DNA of 64,000 nucleotides. It comes from Streptomyces sp. Go-475. Lineage in GTDB: Bacteria > Actinomycetota > Actinomycetes > Streptomycetales > Streptomycetaceae. The translations under genes and the position numbers were made by a program. Numbering within the stretch: the first letter of the stretch is position 1; every line of letters starts with the position of its first letter. Below the pieces are notes generated by a model. The model saw nothing but the letters and a program-made list of their open reading frames with translations. It had not been told where the DNA came from and made no database searches. The stretch is taken from NCBI RefSeq assembly GCF_003330845.1, contig NZ_CP026121.1, forward strand, positions 5,561,501 to 5,625,500, written 5' to 3'. This document shows, in pieces, positions 26,876 to 35,691 of the stretch.

Positions 26876-26932
26876 AACTTGAATATCCGGGCCGCCCTCC
26901 TCTATGCTCGCCGGGTACCCAAATTTGAGCAC
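26870..26932 (+). promoter_or_regulatory. drrAB promoter flanked by two operator-like sites
   Basis: TTGAAT (26879-26884) and TATGCT (26903-26908), 18 nt apart, form a good sigma70-type promoter with transcription expected near 26914. One TCAAGTTT core, read on the minus strand, overlaps the -35 (26870-26886). A second, TCAAATTT, also on the minus strand, covers the start region (26915-26932). Both resemble the site at 17148-17166 next to the PadR gene, so occupancy by the PadR protein would block this promoter. Confidence 0.65.
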
Positions 26933-26950
26933 CCGAAAGAAGGGGCGGGC

Positions 26951-27940
26951 ATGGGCGGCGCCGACCTGGCGATCCAGACCGAAGCTCTGAAGAAGAAATA
27001 CGGCGACAAGGAGGCCCTCGCGGGACTCGACCTGGAGGTACCCCGAGGCGTCGTCTACGGCCTTCTCGGCCCGAACGGCGCCGGAAAGACCACCGCGGTC
27101 CGCATCCTCTCCACCCTGCTGAAGTACGACGAGGGAACAGCCCGGGTCGCCGGCTACGACGTCGCCACCCAGTCGGCCCAGGTCCGCTACAGCATCGGAC
27201 TCCTCGGCCAGCACGCCGCGGTGGACGAGGACCTGAGCGGCCGTCAGAACCTCGTGATGTTCGGGCGCTTATACCACATCGGCAAACGCAACGCCCAGGC
27301 CAGGGCCGACGAACTGCTGGAGCGCTTCGGCCTGACCGAGGCCGCCGGCAAGCCGGCCAAGCAGTACTCCGGCGGTATGCGCCGGCGGCTCGACCTCGCC
27401 GCCAGCCTCATCCTGGCCCCCTCCGTGCTGTTCCTCGACGAGCCCACCACCGGGCTCGACCCGCGGGGCCGCAACGACGTCTGGGAGTCCGTCCGCGGCC
27501 TGATCGCCGAGGGCCGCACCGTCCTGCTGACCACCCAGTACCTCGAGGAGGCCGACCAGCTGGCCGACCGCATCGCCCTGATCGACAACGGCAGGGTCGT
27601 CGAGTCCGGCACCCCGGACCAGCTCAAGAACAAGATCGGCGGCGACCGGATCGACGTCGTCCTCCGCCGCGCCCACGACCTCGACCGCGCCACCCGCACC
27701 ATCGGCGCCCTGCTGCGCGCCGAGCCCGAGACGGACGCCGACAACCGGCGCGTCAGCGTCGTCGTCGACAACCGCGTCGCCGCCCTCACCGCCGTCGCCC
27801 GCGAACTGGACGACGCCGGCATCGAGGCCGAGGACATCGCCCTGCGCAGGCCCACACTCGACGAGGTGTTCCTGAACCTGACCGGCAACGGGGCGGCCAC
27901 GTCCGCCGAGCAGAGCCTCAAGGAGGTCGCCCAGTCATGA
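26951..27940 (+). CDS. drrA: Drug-resistance ABC transporter ATPase (DrrA type)
   Basis: 329-aa ABC ATPase with Walker A GPNGAGKTT (40-48), signature YSGGM (139-143) and Walker B LFLDEPTTGLDP (ending near 171). The C-terminal region ends RRPTLDEVFLNLTG, the DrrA-type extension. It powers export of the cluster product through the DrrB permease, whose start overlaps its stop by 4 bases. I chose ATG 26951. Expression is probably controlled at the promoter at 26879-26908 by the PadR protein. Confidence 0.92.
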   Translation: MGGADLAIQTEALKKKYGDKEALAGLDLEVPRGVVYGLLGPNGAGKTTAVRILSTLLKYDEGTARVAGYDVATQSAQVRYSIGLLGQHAAVDEDLSGRQNLVMFGRLYHIGKRNAQARADELLERFGLTEAAGKPAKQYSGGMRRRLDLAASLILAPSVLFLDEPTTGLDPRGRNDVWESVRGLIAEGRTVLLTTQYLEEADQLADRIALIDNGRVVESGTPDQLKNKIGGDRIDVVLRRAHDLDRATRTIGALLRAEPETDADNRRVSVVVDNRVAALTAVARELDDAGIEAEDIALRRPTLDEVFLNLTGNGAATSAEQSLKEVAQS

Positions 27941-28767
27941 CCGCGATCATCGCGCCCGAACTGCCCAGGAACCCGCTGGCCAAACTGGGCTGGGTCCTCG
28001 CGGACTCCTGGACGCTCACCCTCCGCGGACTGTCCCACTGGGCCCGCAACCCCACCCAGATCCTGGCCGGCCTCGCCTTCCCGATCCTGATGGTGCTGCT
28101 CTTCGGCGGCATCTTCGGCAGCGGCATGCAGGTCGAGGGCGGCGGGGACTACATGGAGTTCCTGATGCCCGGCATGTTCGTCATGTCGATGGCCTTCGGC
28201 ATCGGCGAGACCATGGCCGGCGTCACCGCCGACGCCTCCAAGGGCGTCACCGACCGGTTCCGCTCCATGCCCATGTCCGCCGCCTCCGTGGTGATCGGGC
28301 AGAGCATCGTCAACATGCTCTACAGCACCGTCGTCCTGATGATCCTCATGGGCTGCGGGGTCATCGCCGGATGGAGCTGGAGCGACGGGTTCATGCAGGC
28401 GCTCGGCGCCTTCGCGCTCCTGCTCCTGCTGCGCTTCGCCCTGCTCTGGGTCGGCATCTACCTCGGTCTGATCATCAAGACCCCGGAGGCGGCCTCCGCC
28501 GTCTACACCCTGCTGTTCCCGCTCGGCATCGTCGCCAACACCTTCGCCTCCCCGGAGATGATGCCGGGCTGGCTGGCGACCATCGCCGAGTGGAACCCGC
28601 TGTCGTCCACCGCCCACGCCACCCGTGAGCTGTTCGGCAACCCCGGGGTGGGCGGCACCTCCTGGATCGCCGAGCACGCGATGCTCATGTCCTTCGTCTG
28701 GCCGCTCGCGATCTTCGCGGTGTTCTTCCCGCTGGCCGTCCGCAAGTACCGGGCCCTGAGCAGGTAA
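27937..28767 (+). CDS. drrB: Drug-resistance ABC-2 permease (DrrB type)
   Basis: 276-aa ABC-2-type membrane protein with about six hydrophobic segments (for example ILAGLAFPILMVLLFGGIF and AFALLLLLRFALLWVGIYLG). The SMAFGIGETMAGVTADASKGVTDRFRSMPM stretch between segments is typical of DrrB. It forms the efflux complex with DrrA. Followed by a 15-bp hairpin terminator. Confidence 0.92.
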   Translation: MTAIIAPELPRNPLAKLGWVLADSWTLTLRGLSHWARNPTQILAGLAFPILMVLLFGGIFGSGMQVEGGGDYMEFLMPGMFVMSMAFGIGETMAGVTADASKGVTDRFRSMPMSAASVVIGQSIVNMLYSTVVLMILMGCGVIAGWSWSDGFMQALGAFALLLLLRFALLWVGIYLGLIIKTPEAASAVYTLLFPLGIVANTFASPEMMPGWLATIAEWNPLSSTAHATRELFGNPGVGGTSWIAEHAMLMSFVWPLAIFAVFFPLAVRKYRALSR

Positions 28768-28780
28768 GGGCCCCTGTACC

Positions 28781-28821
28781 GGGGTGTGAGCCGGCTGATC
28801 CCCCGGGCCGGCTCACACCCC
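28781..28821. terminator. Hairpin terminator after drrB
   Basis: Perfect 15-bp stem (28781-28795 with 28807-28821), 11-nt loop, starting 13 nt after the drrB stop. Confidence 0.8.
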
Positions 28822-28925
28822 CTCAGCCTGCCCGCCGCCCGGCGGGCGGTCCGTCGAGCCGAGCGCGAGGAGCCCACGATGCGACGTCGAGCCCGCCCGG
28901 AGCGGACGAACCTAGCGTGCACGGC

Positions 28926-29408
28926 ATGACCGTCTTCGACATCGCCATCGCGGACCTGAACGGCAAGCCCGACCTGCTGTCCCGGCACCGCGGCCGGACC
29001 CTGCTCATCGTCAACGTCGCCTCCCGCTGCGCCCTGGCCGGCCAGTACGCCGGACTGGAGGCGCTCGCCCGCCGCCACCACGAGGACGGGCTCAGCGTCA
29101 TCGGAGTGCCCTGCAACCAGTTCGGCGAGCAGGAGCCGGGCACTCCCGAGGAGATCGCCGACTTCTGCGCCGTCCGGCAGATCTCCTTCCCGCTCACCGA
29201 GAAGACCGACGTCAACGGAGCGGACCGCCACCCCCTCTACGCCGCCCTGACACCCTTCGCCGACGCGGAGGGCCACACCGGGGACGTGCGCTGGAACTTC
29301 GAGAAGTTCCTCGTCTCGTCCGCCGGCGCATGCGTGGGGCGCTTCGGCCCCACCGTCGAACCGCAGGACCCCGAACTCCTGCGCGCCGTCCGCGCGCAGG
29401 TGCGGTGA
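28926..29408 (+). CDS. Glutathione peroxidase-family thiol peroxidase
   Basis: 160-aa GPx-fold peroxidase. It has peroxidatic C35 (NVASRCALAGQY), Q65 (CNQFGEQE), W123/N124 (RWNFEKFL) and a second cysteine C81 (DFCAVRQISFPL) at the resolving position of atypical 2-Cys, thioredoxin-dependent GPx enzymes. Cysteine rather than selenocysteine is encoded. It lies between drrAB and drrC. Anthraquinones redox-cycle and generate peroxide, so a self-protective role is plausible but inferred. ATG 28926 chosen; GTG 28917 is possible. Confidence 0.85.
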   Translation: MTVFDIAIADLNGKPDLLSRHRGRTLLIVNVASRCALAGQYAGLEALARRHHEDGLSVIGVPCNQFGEQEPGTPEEIADFCAVRQISFPLTEKTDVNGADRHPLYAALTPFADAEGHTGDVRWNFEKFLVSSAGACVGRFGPTVEPQDPELLRAVRAQVR

Positions 29409-29461
29409 GCTCGACGCGTCACACCGCCTCGACGACTCACCCGACGCAGAGAGGATGATTT

Positions 29462-31747
29462 GTGAACCAGACGCCGGTTACCGCAACCGACGAGGGCATT
29501 CAGGTCGTCGGTGCCCGAGAGAACAACCTGAAGGACGTCTCCCTCGTCATCCCCAAGAACCGCATCACCGTCTTCGTCGGCGTCTCCGGCTCCGGAAAGT
29601 CCTCCCTGGTCTTCGACACCGTCGCCGTGGAGGCCCAGCGGCAGCTCAACGCCACCTTCCCCTGGAACATCCGGCACGACCTGCCCAAGTTCGAACGGCC
29701 GCACGTCGACGCGGTCACCAGGCTGACCACCCCGGTCGTCGTCGACCAGCGGCCCCTCGGCGGCAACGCCCGCTCCACCGTCGGCACGGTCACCGACGTC
29801 TACACCGTGATGCGCGTGCTCTTCGCCAACCACGGCAACGACGGCCTCGGCCAGACCTGGCTCTACTCCTTCAACGACCCCAAGGGCATGTGCCCCGAGT
29901 GCGAGGGCCTCGGCCGCGCCCGGCGCGCCAGCCCCGAGCTGATGATCGACCGCGGGAAGTCGATCGCCGAGGGCGCCATCCTCCTGCCCGGCTACACCGT
30001 CGGCAGCGCGAACTGGCAGTTCTACGCCAACTACGAGCGCCTGGACGCCGACAAGAAACTCGCGGACTACACCGACGAGGAGATGCACACCCTGCTGCAC
30101 GGCAGCAACGGCACGGTCGAGGTGACCTACCCCAACGGCAACGTGCTGTCCCTGCGCTACGAGGGCCTGGTCGACAGCTTCGTCCGCCGCCATCTGAAGC
30201 GGGACACGGGCGGCATGAGCAAGGCCGCGCGCGACAAGGCGGCCGAGTTCTTCACCGAGGGCGTCTGCCCCACCTGCGAGGGCGCCCGGCTCAACCAGAA
30301 GGCGCTCGCCACCCGCATCGACGGCCACAACATCGCCGACTGGTCCCAGATGCAGGTCAGCGACCTCATCGGGGTCGTCGCCACGCTCCGGGAGCGGCTC
30401 GACACACCGCTCGTCACCACCATCATCGAGACCCTGGAGCAGATCCAGGCCATCGGCCTCGGCTACCTCACCCTGGACCGCTCCACCTCCACGCTCTCCG
30501 GCGGCGAGGGCCAGCGGCTCAAGCTCGTCAACCACCTCGGCAGCGAACTGACCGGGCTGACCTACATCTTCGACGAACCCAGCGTGGGCCTGCACCCCCG
30601 CGACGTCAGCCGCCTCAACGACCTGCTGCGCGCGCTGCGCGACAAGGGCAACACGGTTCTCGTCGTGGAGCACGACCCGGACGTCATGGCCGTCGCCGAC
30701 CACGTCGTCGAGATCGGCCCGCGGGCGGGCGTGCACGGCGGCACCATCGTCTTCGAGGGCTCCTACGAGGAACTGCGCGTCGCGGACACGCTGACCGGGC
30801 AGGGGCTGCGGCGCACCGGCGGGATCAAGGAGAACCCCCGCCCGTGGGGCCGGACCCTGCCGATCGTGAACGCGACGGCGAACAACCTGAAGAACGTCTC
30901 CACCGAGATCCCCACCGGTGTCCTGACCGCCGTCACCGGAGTGGCCGGCGCGGGCAAGAGCTCCCTGATCGCCCACGCCTTCCGCGCCCAGTACCCGGGG
31001 GCCGTCTTCGTCGACCAGTCGCCCATCCCGCGCTCCTCGCGGTCCACCCCGGCGAGCTACCTCAAGCTGATGGACCCGATCCGCAAGCTCTTCGCCAAGG
31101 CCAGCGGCGAGGACGCCAGCCTCTTCAGCTTCAACTCCAAGGGCGCCTGCGAGGAGTGCGAGGGGCGCGGCCTGCTCATCACCGAGGTCGCCTACATGGA
31201 CCCGGTCACCACGCACTGCGAGGTCTGCGAGGGCCGCCGCTTCAAGGAGTCGGTGCTCCAGCACCGGGTGCGCGGCAAGAACATCGCGGACGTCCTGGAG
31301 ATGTCCGCCGAGGAGGCGGGGGAGTTCTTCCTCTCGGGACCGCTGCGGGCCAAGGCCAACGCCCTCGTCGAGACCGGCATCGGCTACCTCGGCCTCGGCC
31401 AGTCGCTGGCCACCCTGTCCGGCGGTGAGCGCCAGCGGCTCAAGCTCGCCGACCGGCTCTCTGGCTCGGGCACCGTCTACATCCTCGACGAGCCGACCAC
31501 CGGCCTCCACCTGTCCGACATCGACAACCTCGTCGGCCTGCTCGACCGGATCGTCGAGCGGGGCAACACCGTCATCGTCATCGAGCACGACCTGGCCGTG
31601 ATCTCCCAGGCCGACTGGGTCATCGACCTCGGCCCCGAGGGCGGCAACACCGGCGGCGAGATCGTCTTCACCGGCACCCCGGCCGAACTGGCACAGGCCA
31701 CGCACTCCCACACCGGGCAGCACCTGAGCCTCTACCTGGCACAGTAG
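29462..31747 (+). CDS. drrC: UvrA-like daunorubicin resistance protein (DrrC type)
   Basis: 761-aa duplicated ABC ATPase of the UvrA superfamily. The first P-loop is GVSGSGKSSL near residue 40 and the second GVAGAGKSSL near 495. There are two ABC signatures (TLSGGEGQRLKL and TLSGGERQRLKL) and CxxC zinc-type motifs (CPECEGLG, CPTCEGA, CEECEGRG, CEVCEGRR). It is much shorter than UvrA (~950 aa) and close to DrrC (~764 aa). DrrC binds DNA in the presence of the drug and is thought to release or repair drug-DNA complexes. GTG start with AGAGGATG upstream. Confidence 0.93.
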   Translation: MNQTPVTATDEGIQVVGARENNLKDVSLVIPKNRITVFVGVSGSGKSSLVFDTVAVEAQRQLNATFPWNIRHDLPKFERPHVDAVTRLTTPVVVDQRPLGGNARSTVGTVTDVYTVMRVLFANHGNDGLGQTWLYSFNDPKGMCPECEGLGRARRASPELMIDRGKSIAEGAILLPGYTVGSANWQFYANYERLDADKKLADYTDEEMHTLLHGSNGTVEVTYPNGNVLSLRYEGLVDSFVRRHLKRDTGGMSKAARDKAAEFFTEGVCPTCEGARLNQKALATRIDGHNIADWSQMQVSDLIGVVATLRERLDTPLVTTIIETLEQIQAIGLGYLTLDRSTSTLSGGEGQRLKLVNHLGSELTGLTYIFDEPSVGLHPRDVSRLNDLLRALRDKGNTVLVVEHDPDVMAVADHVVEIGPRAGVHGGTIVFEGSYEELRVADTLTGQGLRRTGGIKENPRPWGRTLPIVNATANNLKNVSTEIPTGVLTAVTGVAGAGKSSLIAHAFRAQYPGAVFVDQSPIPRSSRSTPASYLKLMDPIRKLFAKASGEDASLFSFNSKGACEECEGRGLLITEVAYMDPVTTHCEVCEGRRFKESVLQHRVRGKNIADVLEMSAEEAGEFFLSGPLRAKANALVETGIGYLGLGQSLATLSGGERQRLKLADRLSGSGTVYILDEPTTGLHLSDIDNLVGLLDRIVERGNTVIVIEHDLAVISQADWVIDLGPEGGNTGGEIVFTGTPAELAQATHSHTGQHLSLYLAQ

Positions 31748-31757
31748 GGCGCCTCAC

Positions 31758-31806
31758 GCGGCGGACGGCGGGACCGGCCCGAACGGGCCGTCCGGCTGTC
31801 CGCCGC
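31758..31806. terminator. Long imperfect hairpin after drrC
   Basis: Outer 9-bp stem (31758-31766 with 31798-31806) and an inner GGCCC-GAAC-GGGCC hairpin. It marks the probable right border of the biosynthetic cluster. Confidence 0.6.
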
Positions 31807-31903
31807 CGTCGCGCGCCGCTCGGCGTTCGAACCGGCGCAGGCCGAAGCCAGCCCGGCCCGGACACCGCCGCCGCGTGCCACCGCCCCCTGCCCGCGCGGC
31901 CGG

Positions 31904-32815
31904 CTACACCCCTCCCGTCACCCGCCGGCACGCCTCCGCGTACGCCCGTACCAGGGGCCGCCGGCCGTCCTCGCGGCGCCAGGCCAGGACGTAGCGGCTG
32001 GGAGTGACGCCGCGCACCGGGCGGGCCGTCACGCCGCCCAGGGTGAGCAGGGGGACGTTGCCCGCGGCCACGAGGCACACCCCGAGGCCCGCGGTCAGGG
32101 CCTCGTACGTCTCCTCCGTGCTCGCGATCTCGGCGCCGATCCGGGGCGGGCGGCCGTCGCGGGCGTCCAGGGCGAGCCAGTGGTCGCGCAGCGGGCCCGT
32201 GCTCTCGGGCAGGGCGAGGAACGGCTCGTCGAGCAGGTCCAGGAAGTCGATCTCGGTGCGGTCGGCGAGGGGGTGCGTGTCCGGCAGGGCGACCATGAGC
32301 GGTTCCTCGGCGACGACCGTCCAGGCGTAGCGGTCCTGGCCGGGCAGCGGGAGCCAGACGAACGCGACGTCCGCGGTGCCGTCGGCGAGACCGGTGGTCG
32401 GGTCCTCCCAGTTGACCTGCCGCAGCCGGAGGGCGGTCTCCGGCTGCGCCGCCGTGAAGCGGGAGCGGATCGCGGGCAGCAGTCCCCCGCGGACCGGGCT
32501 GGTGCTCATGCCCACGACCAGCGTGTCGCGCCGCGCGGCCCGGACGGAGTCCATCGCGGCCGCGCCCCCCTCCCACGCGCCCAGCACCCCGCGCGCGTGC
32601 GGCAGCAGTGCCGTACCGGCGTCGGTGAGGGCAACGCCGTGCCGGTCGCGCCGGAACAGCTCGACGCCCAACTGCCGCTCCAGAGCCCGGATCTGCTTGC
32701 TCAGCGCGGGCTGGGAGACGTACAGCCGCTCGGCGGCGCGGGTGAAGTGCAGTTCCTCGGCCACCGCGACGAAGTAGCGCAGGTCCCGCACATGAACGTC
32801 CATCGTCATGACCAT
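31904..32815 (-). CDS. LysR-family transcriptional regulator
   Basis: 303 aa. The N-terminal LysR helix-turn-helix ([39 protein letters not shown]) is followed by a substrate-binding domain. It is divergent from the SDR gene starting 86 bp away, the classical LysR/target arrangement, so it probably regulates that SDR. Three closely spaced in-frame ATGs (32815, 32809, 32803) are possible starts; GGTGAT precedes the outermost. No evidence ties it to the antibiotic cluster. Confidence 0.88.
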   Translation of the reverse strand: MVMTMDVHVRDLRYFVAVAEELHFTRAAERLYVSQPALSKQIRALERQLGVELFRRDRHGVALTDAGTALLPHARGVLGAWEGGAAAMDSVRAARRDTLVVGMSTSPVRGGLLPAIRSRFTAAQPETALRLRQVNWEDPTTGLADGTADVAFVWLPLPGQDRYAWTVVAEEPLMVALPDTHPLADRTEIDFLDLLDEPFLALPESTGPLRDHWLALDARDGRPPRIGAEIASTEETYEALTAGLGVCLVAAGNVPLLTLGGVTARPVRGVTPSRYVLAWRREDGRRPLVRAYAEACRRVTGGV

Positions 32816-32901
32816 CGGCTATCACCAAAGGTCTTGGACGGGCAACCGGCCGAAGGGGAAGGGTGGTTGGCGCAAGGGAGAAGACGAGACGAGGAGCGGT
32901 C

Positions 32902-33732
32902 ATGAACAAGGTCTGGCTGATCACGGGCGCGAGCAGCGGTTTCGGGCGGGCGATCGCCGAGGCCGCCCTCGCCGCCGGCGATGTCGTGGTGGGCGCGGCC
33001 CGGCGCCCCGAGGCGCTGGACGACCTGGTCGCCGCCCACCCCGACCGGGTCGAGGCGCTGCGCCTGGACGTCACCGACACGGGCGCCGCCGAGGCCGCCG
33101 TACGGGACGTCGTGGCGCGGCACGGGCGGATCGACGTCCTGGTCAACAACGCGGGCCGGACGCACGTCGGGGCGTTCGAGGAGACCACCGAGGAGGAGCT
33201 GCGGGCGCTGTTCGAGGTGCATGTCTTCGGCCCGGCCGCCCTCACCAGAGCCGTGCTGCCGCACATGCGCGAGCGGCGCTCGGGCGCGATCGTGCAGCTG
33301 AGCAGCATGGGCGGGCAGCTGTCCTTCGCGGGCTTCTCGGCGTACAGCGCCACGAAGTTCGCCCTGGAGGGCCTGTCCGAGGGGCTCGCGGACGAGGTCG
33401 CCGAGTTCGGTGTCAAGGTGCTGATCGTCGAGCCGGGCGCCTTCCGCACCGGCCTGTTCGAGACCGGGCGGGCCGGCGCCAGCCAGGACAGCGGCGTGTA
33501 CGCCAAGGTGCGCGAGACCCGCGGCCTCGTCGCGGGCGGCGACGGCACCCAGCCCGGCGACCCGGCCAAGGCCGCGGCCCTCATCCTGGCCGCGCTGGAG
33601 GCCGACCCCACACCGCTGCGGCTGCCCCTGGGCGACGACGGCGTCAGCGCGGTCCTCGGCCACCTCGACCAGGTGCGGGACGAGGTCCTGGCGTGGGAGA
33701 AGCGCAGCCGGAACACGGCGTTCGACGACTGA
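32902..33732 (+). CDS. Short-chain dehydrogenase, LysR-divergent
   Basis: 276-aa classical SDR with TGASSGFG near residue 8, NNAG, SSMGGQ and YSATK catalytic motif, and a C-terminal extension ending in a short helical tail. This subgroup is widespread in Streptomyces next to LysR genes; the substrate is unknown. ATG 32902 has GAGGAG 6 nt upstream. It is followed by a 10-bp hairpin. Confidence 0.82.
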   Translation: MNKVWLITGASSGFGRAIAEAALAAGDVVVGAARRPEALDDLVAAHPDRVEALRLDVTDTGAAEAAVRDVVARHGRIDVLVNNAGRTHVGAFEETTEEELRALFEVHVFGPAALTRAVLPHMRERRSGAIVQLSSMGGQLSFAGFSAYSATKFALEGLSEGLADEVAEFGVKVLIVEPGAFRTGLFETGRAGASQDSGVYAKVRETRGLVAGGDGTQPGDPAKAAALILAALEADPTPLRLPLGDDGVSAVLGHLDQVRDEVLAWEKRSRNTAFDD

Positions 33733-33744
33733 CGCCACCCGGCG

Positions 33745-33772
33745 AGGGCCCTGCTCGTCCGTGCAGGGCCCT
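33745..33772 (+). terminator. Hairpin terminator after the SDR
   Basis: Perfect 10-bp stem (33745-33754 with 33763-33772) with an 8-nt loop, followed by a short T-containing stretch. Confidence 0.7.
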
Positions 33773-33823
33773 TGTGCAATTCCTGTGGAGGCCTCAATCT
33801 TTCGGCTGACGCACAGGAGTCAC

Positions 33824-33853
33824 CCCTTGATTGACATGACCATGACTCAAGGG
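33824..33853. promoter_or_regulatory. Inverted repeat upstream of the subtilisin gene
   Basis: CCCTTGA (33824-33830) and TCAAGGG (33847-33853) form a 7-bp inverted repeat with a 16-nt spacer, 60 nt before the protease start. Likely an operator for growth-phase or nutrient control; regulator unknown. Confidence 0.4.
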
Positions 33854-33913
33854 TGCTCCGACGGGCGTGCACCACACCCCACAGCGCACCACCGATCGAG
33901 GAGGACCCCTCAG

Positions 33914-35491
33914 ATGGCAGTGATGCGTACTCCCCACAGACCCACCCGGCGAAGACTGGCCGCGCTCGGCGCGACGGCCACCGCGGCGCTCGTCGCGAGC
34001 CTCGTCTCCGCCCTCCCCGCCGGCGCGGCCCCGGCCGCCGAAGGGCGCGTCCAGTACCAAGGCGCCGCGAACGCCGTCGCCGACAGCTACATCGTCACCC
34101 TGAAGACCGAGAAGGCCGGCTCCGCCGCGGGCCGCGCCCTCGCGCACAAGTACGGCGCCGCCATCGAGCGCACGTACACCAAGGCCCTCAACGGCTACGA
34201 GGTCGAGGCCTCCGCGTCCGAGGCGAAACGTCTCGCCGCCGACCCGGGCATCGCCTCCGTCGTGCAGAACCGGACGTTCTCCATCACCGCGACGCAGCCC
34301 GGCCCGCCCTCCTGGGGCCTGGACCGCATCGACCAGAAGAACCTGCCGCTGAACAGCTCCTACACCTACCCGGACGCGGCGGGCGAGGGCGTCACGGCAT
34401 ACGTCATCGACACCGGCGTCCGCATCACGCACGGCGACTTCGGCGGCCGCGCCTCCTACGGCTACGACGCCGTCGACAACGACAACACCGCCCAGGACGG
34501 CCACGGCCACGGCACGCACGTCGCCGGCACGGTCGCCGGCAGCGCCTACGGCGTCGCCAAGAAGGCCAAGGTCGTCGGCGTCCGCGTGCTGAACAACTCC
34601 GGCCAGGGCACCACCGCCCAGGTCGTCGCCGGCATCGACTGGGTCGCCCGCAACGCGGTCAAGCCCGCCGTCGCCAACATGTCCCTCGGCGGCCCCGGCG
34701 ACACGGCCATCGACACGGCCGTCCGCAACGCCGTCACCTCCGGCGTCACCTTCGTCGTCGCGGCCGGCAACGAGTCCACCAACGCCTCCACCCGGTCCCC
34801 GGCCCGCGTCACCGAAGCCGTCACGGTCGGCGCGACGACCTCGGGCGACGCGAAGGCGAGCTACTCCAACTACGGCTCCGTCCTCGACCTGTTCGCGCCC
34901 GGTTCGTCCATCACCTCGGCCTGGAGCACGGGCGACTCGGCGACCAACACCATCTCCGGCACGTCGATGGCGAGCCCGCACGTCGCCGGCGCCGCCGCGC
35001 TGTACCTGGCGGACAACCCCGCGGCCACCCCCGCGCAGGTCTCCTCCGCACTGACCTCCGCCGCCACCACCGGCGTCGTCACCAGCCCCGGCACCGGATC
35101 GCCCAACCGGCTCCTGAACGTCGGCGGCGGTACCACCACCCCGCCCGGCCCGCGCTTCGAGAACACCACCGACCAGGCCATCGCCGACAACGCGACCGCC
35201 GAGTCGCCGGTGACCGTCTCCGGCGTCTCCGGCAACGCCCCGTCGGCCCTGGCCGTCGAGGTGCACATCGTCCACACCTACATCGGCGACCTCCAGGTCC
35301 AGCTGATCGCCCCCGACGGCACGGCGTACACGCTGAAGTCGTACGGCACCGGCGGCAGCGCCGACAACATCGACACCACCTACACCGTGAACGCCTCCTC
35401 GGAGACCGCGAACGGCACATGGAAGCTCCGGGTGAGCGACAACGCCCGCATGGACACCGGGCGGATCGACGCCTGGGCCCTCCAGTTCTGA
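33914..35491 (+). CDS. Secreted subtilisin-like serine protease with C-terminal P-domain
   Basis: 525-aa preproprotein. It has an Arg-rich/hydrophobic signal peptide (RRRLAALGATATAALVASLV, cleavage after AGAAPA), an I9-type propeptide (SYIVTLK...) to about residue 115, and an S8 catalytic domain with D166 (VIDTGV), H202 (HGTHVAGT) and S351 (GTSMASPHVAG). A P/proprotein-convertase domain occupies about residues 415-525 (VEVHIVHTYIGDLQVQLIAPDGT). It is an extracellular protease of a class common in Streptomyces. ATG 33914 has GAGGAGGA upstream. A strong hairpin follows. Confidence 0.94.
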   Translation: MAVMRTPHRPTRRRLAALGATATAALVASLVSALPAGAAPAAEGRVQYQGAANAVADSYIVTLKTEKAGSAAGRALAHKYGAAIERTYTKALNGYEVEASASEAKRLAADPGIASVVQNRTFSITATQPGPPSWGLDRIDQKNLPLNSSYTYPDAAGEGVTAYVIDTGVRITHGDFGGRASYGYDAVDNDNTAQDGHGHGTHVAGTVAGSAYGVAKKAKVVGVRVLNNSGQGTTAQVVAGIDWVARNAVKPAVANMSLGGPGDTAIDTAVRNAVTSGVTFVVAAGNESTNASTRSPARVTEAVTVGATTSGDAKASYSNYGSVLDLFAPGSSITSAWSTGDSATNTISGTSMASPHVAGAAALYLADNPAATPAQVSSALTSAATTGVVTSPGTGSPNRLLNVGGGTTTPPGPRFENTTDQAIADNATAESPVTVSGVSGNAPSALAVEVHIVHTYIGDLQVQLIAPDGTAYTLKSYGTGGSADNIDTTYTVNASSETANGTWKLRVSDNARMDTGRIDAWALQF

Positions 35492-35531
35492 GCTTGAACT
35501 CCTCCTGACAACGACCGGCAGTCAGGCGTCC

Positions 35532-35584
35532 CTCGCCCTCGCGGCAGGCTCCGGGTCCCCGACCCGGCCCGCCCCGAGGGCGAG
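35532..35584. terminator. Nested hairpin terminator after the protease
   Basis: Outer 10-bp stem (35532-35541 with 35575-35584) enclosing a 7-bp stem (35551-35557 with 35561-35567). Confidence 0.65.
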
Positions 35585-35691
35585 TTCGTCTCCCCGGGGG
35601 TTCTCGCGCATCCGGGTCCACTACGGGGTGGTTGTGCTTCTATGGGTGCGGAATGAGCAGAGGGAGACGCGCGAAGGACGGGATGCGCTGA

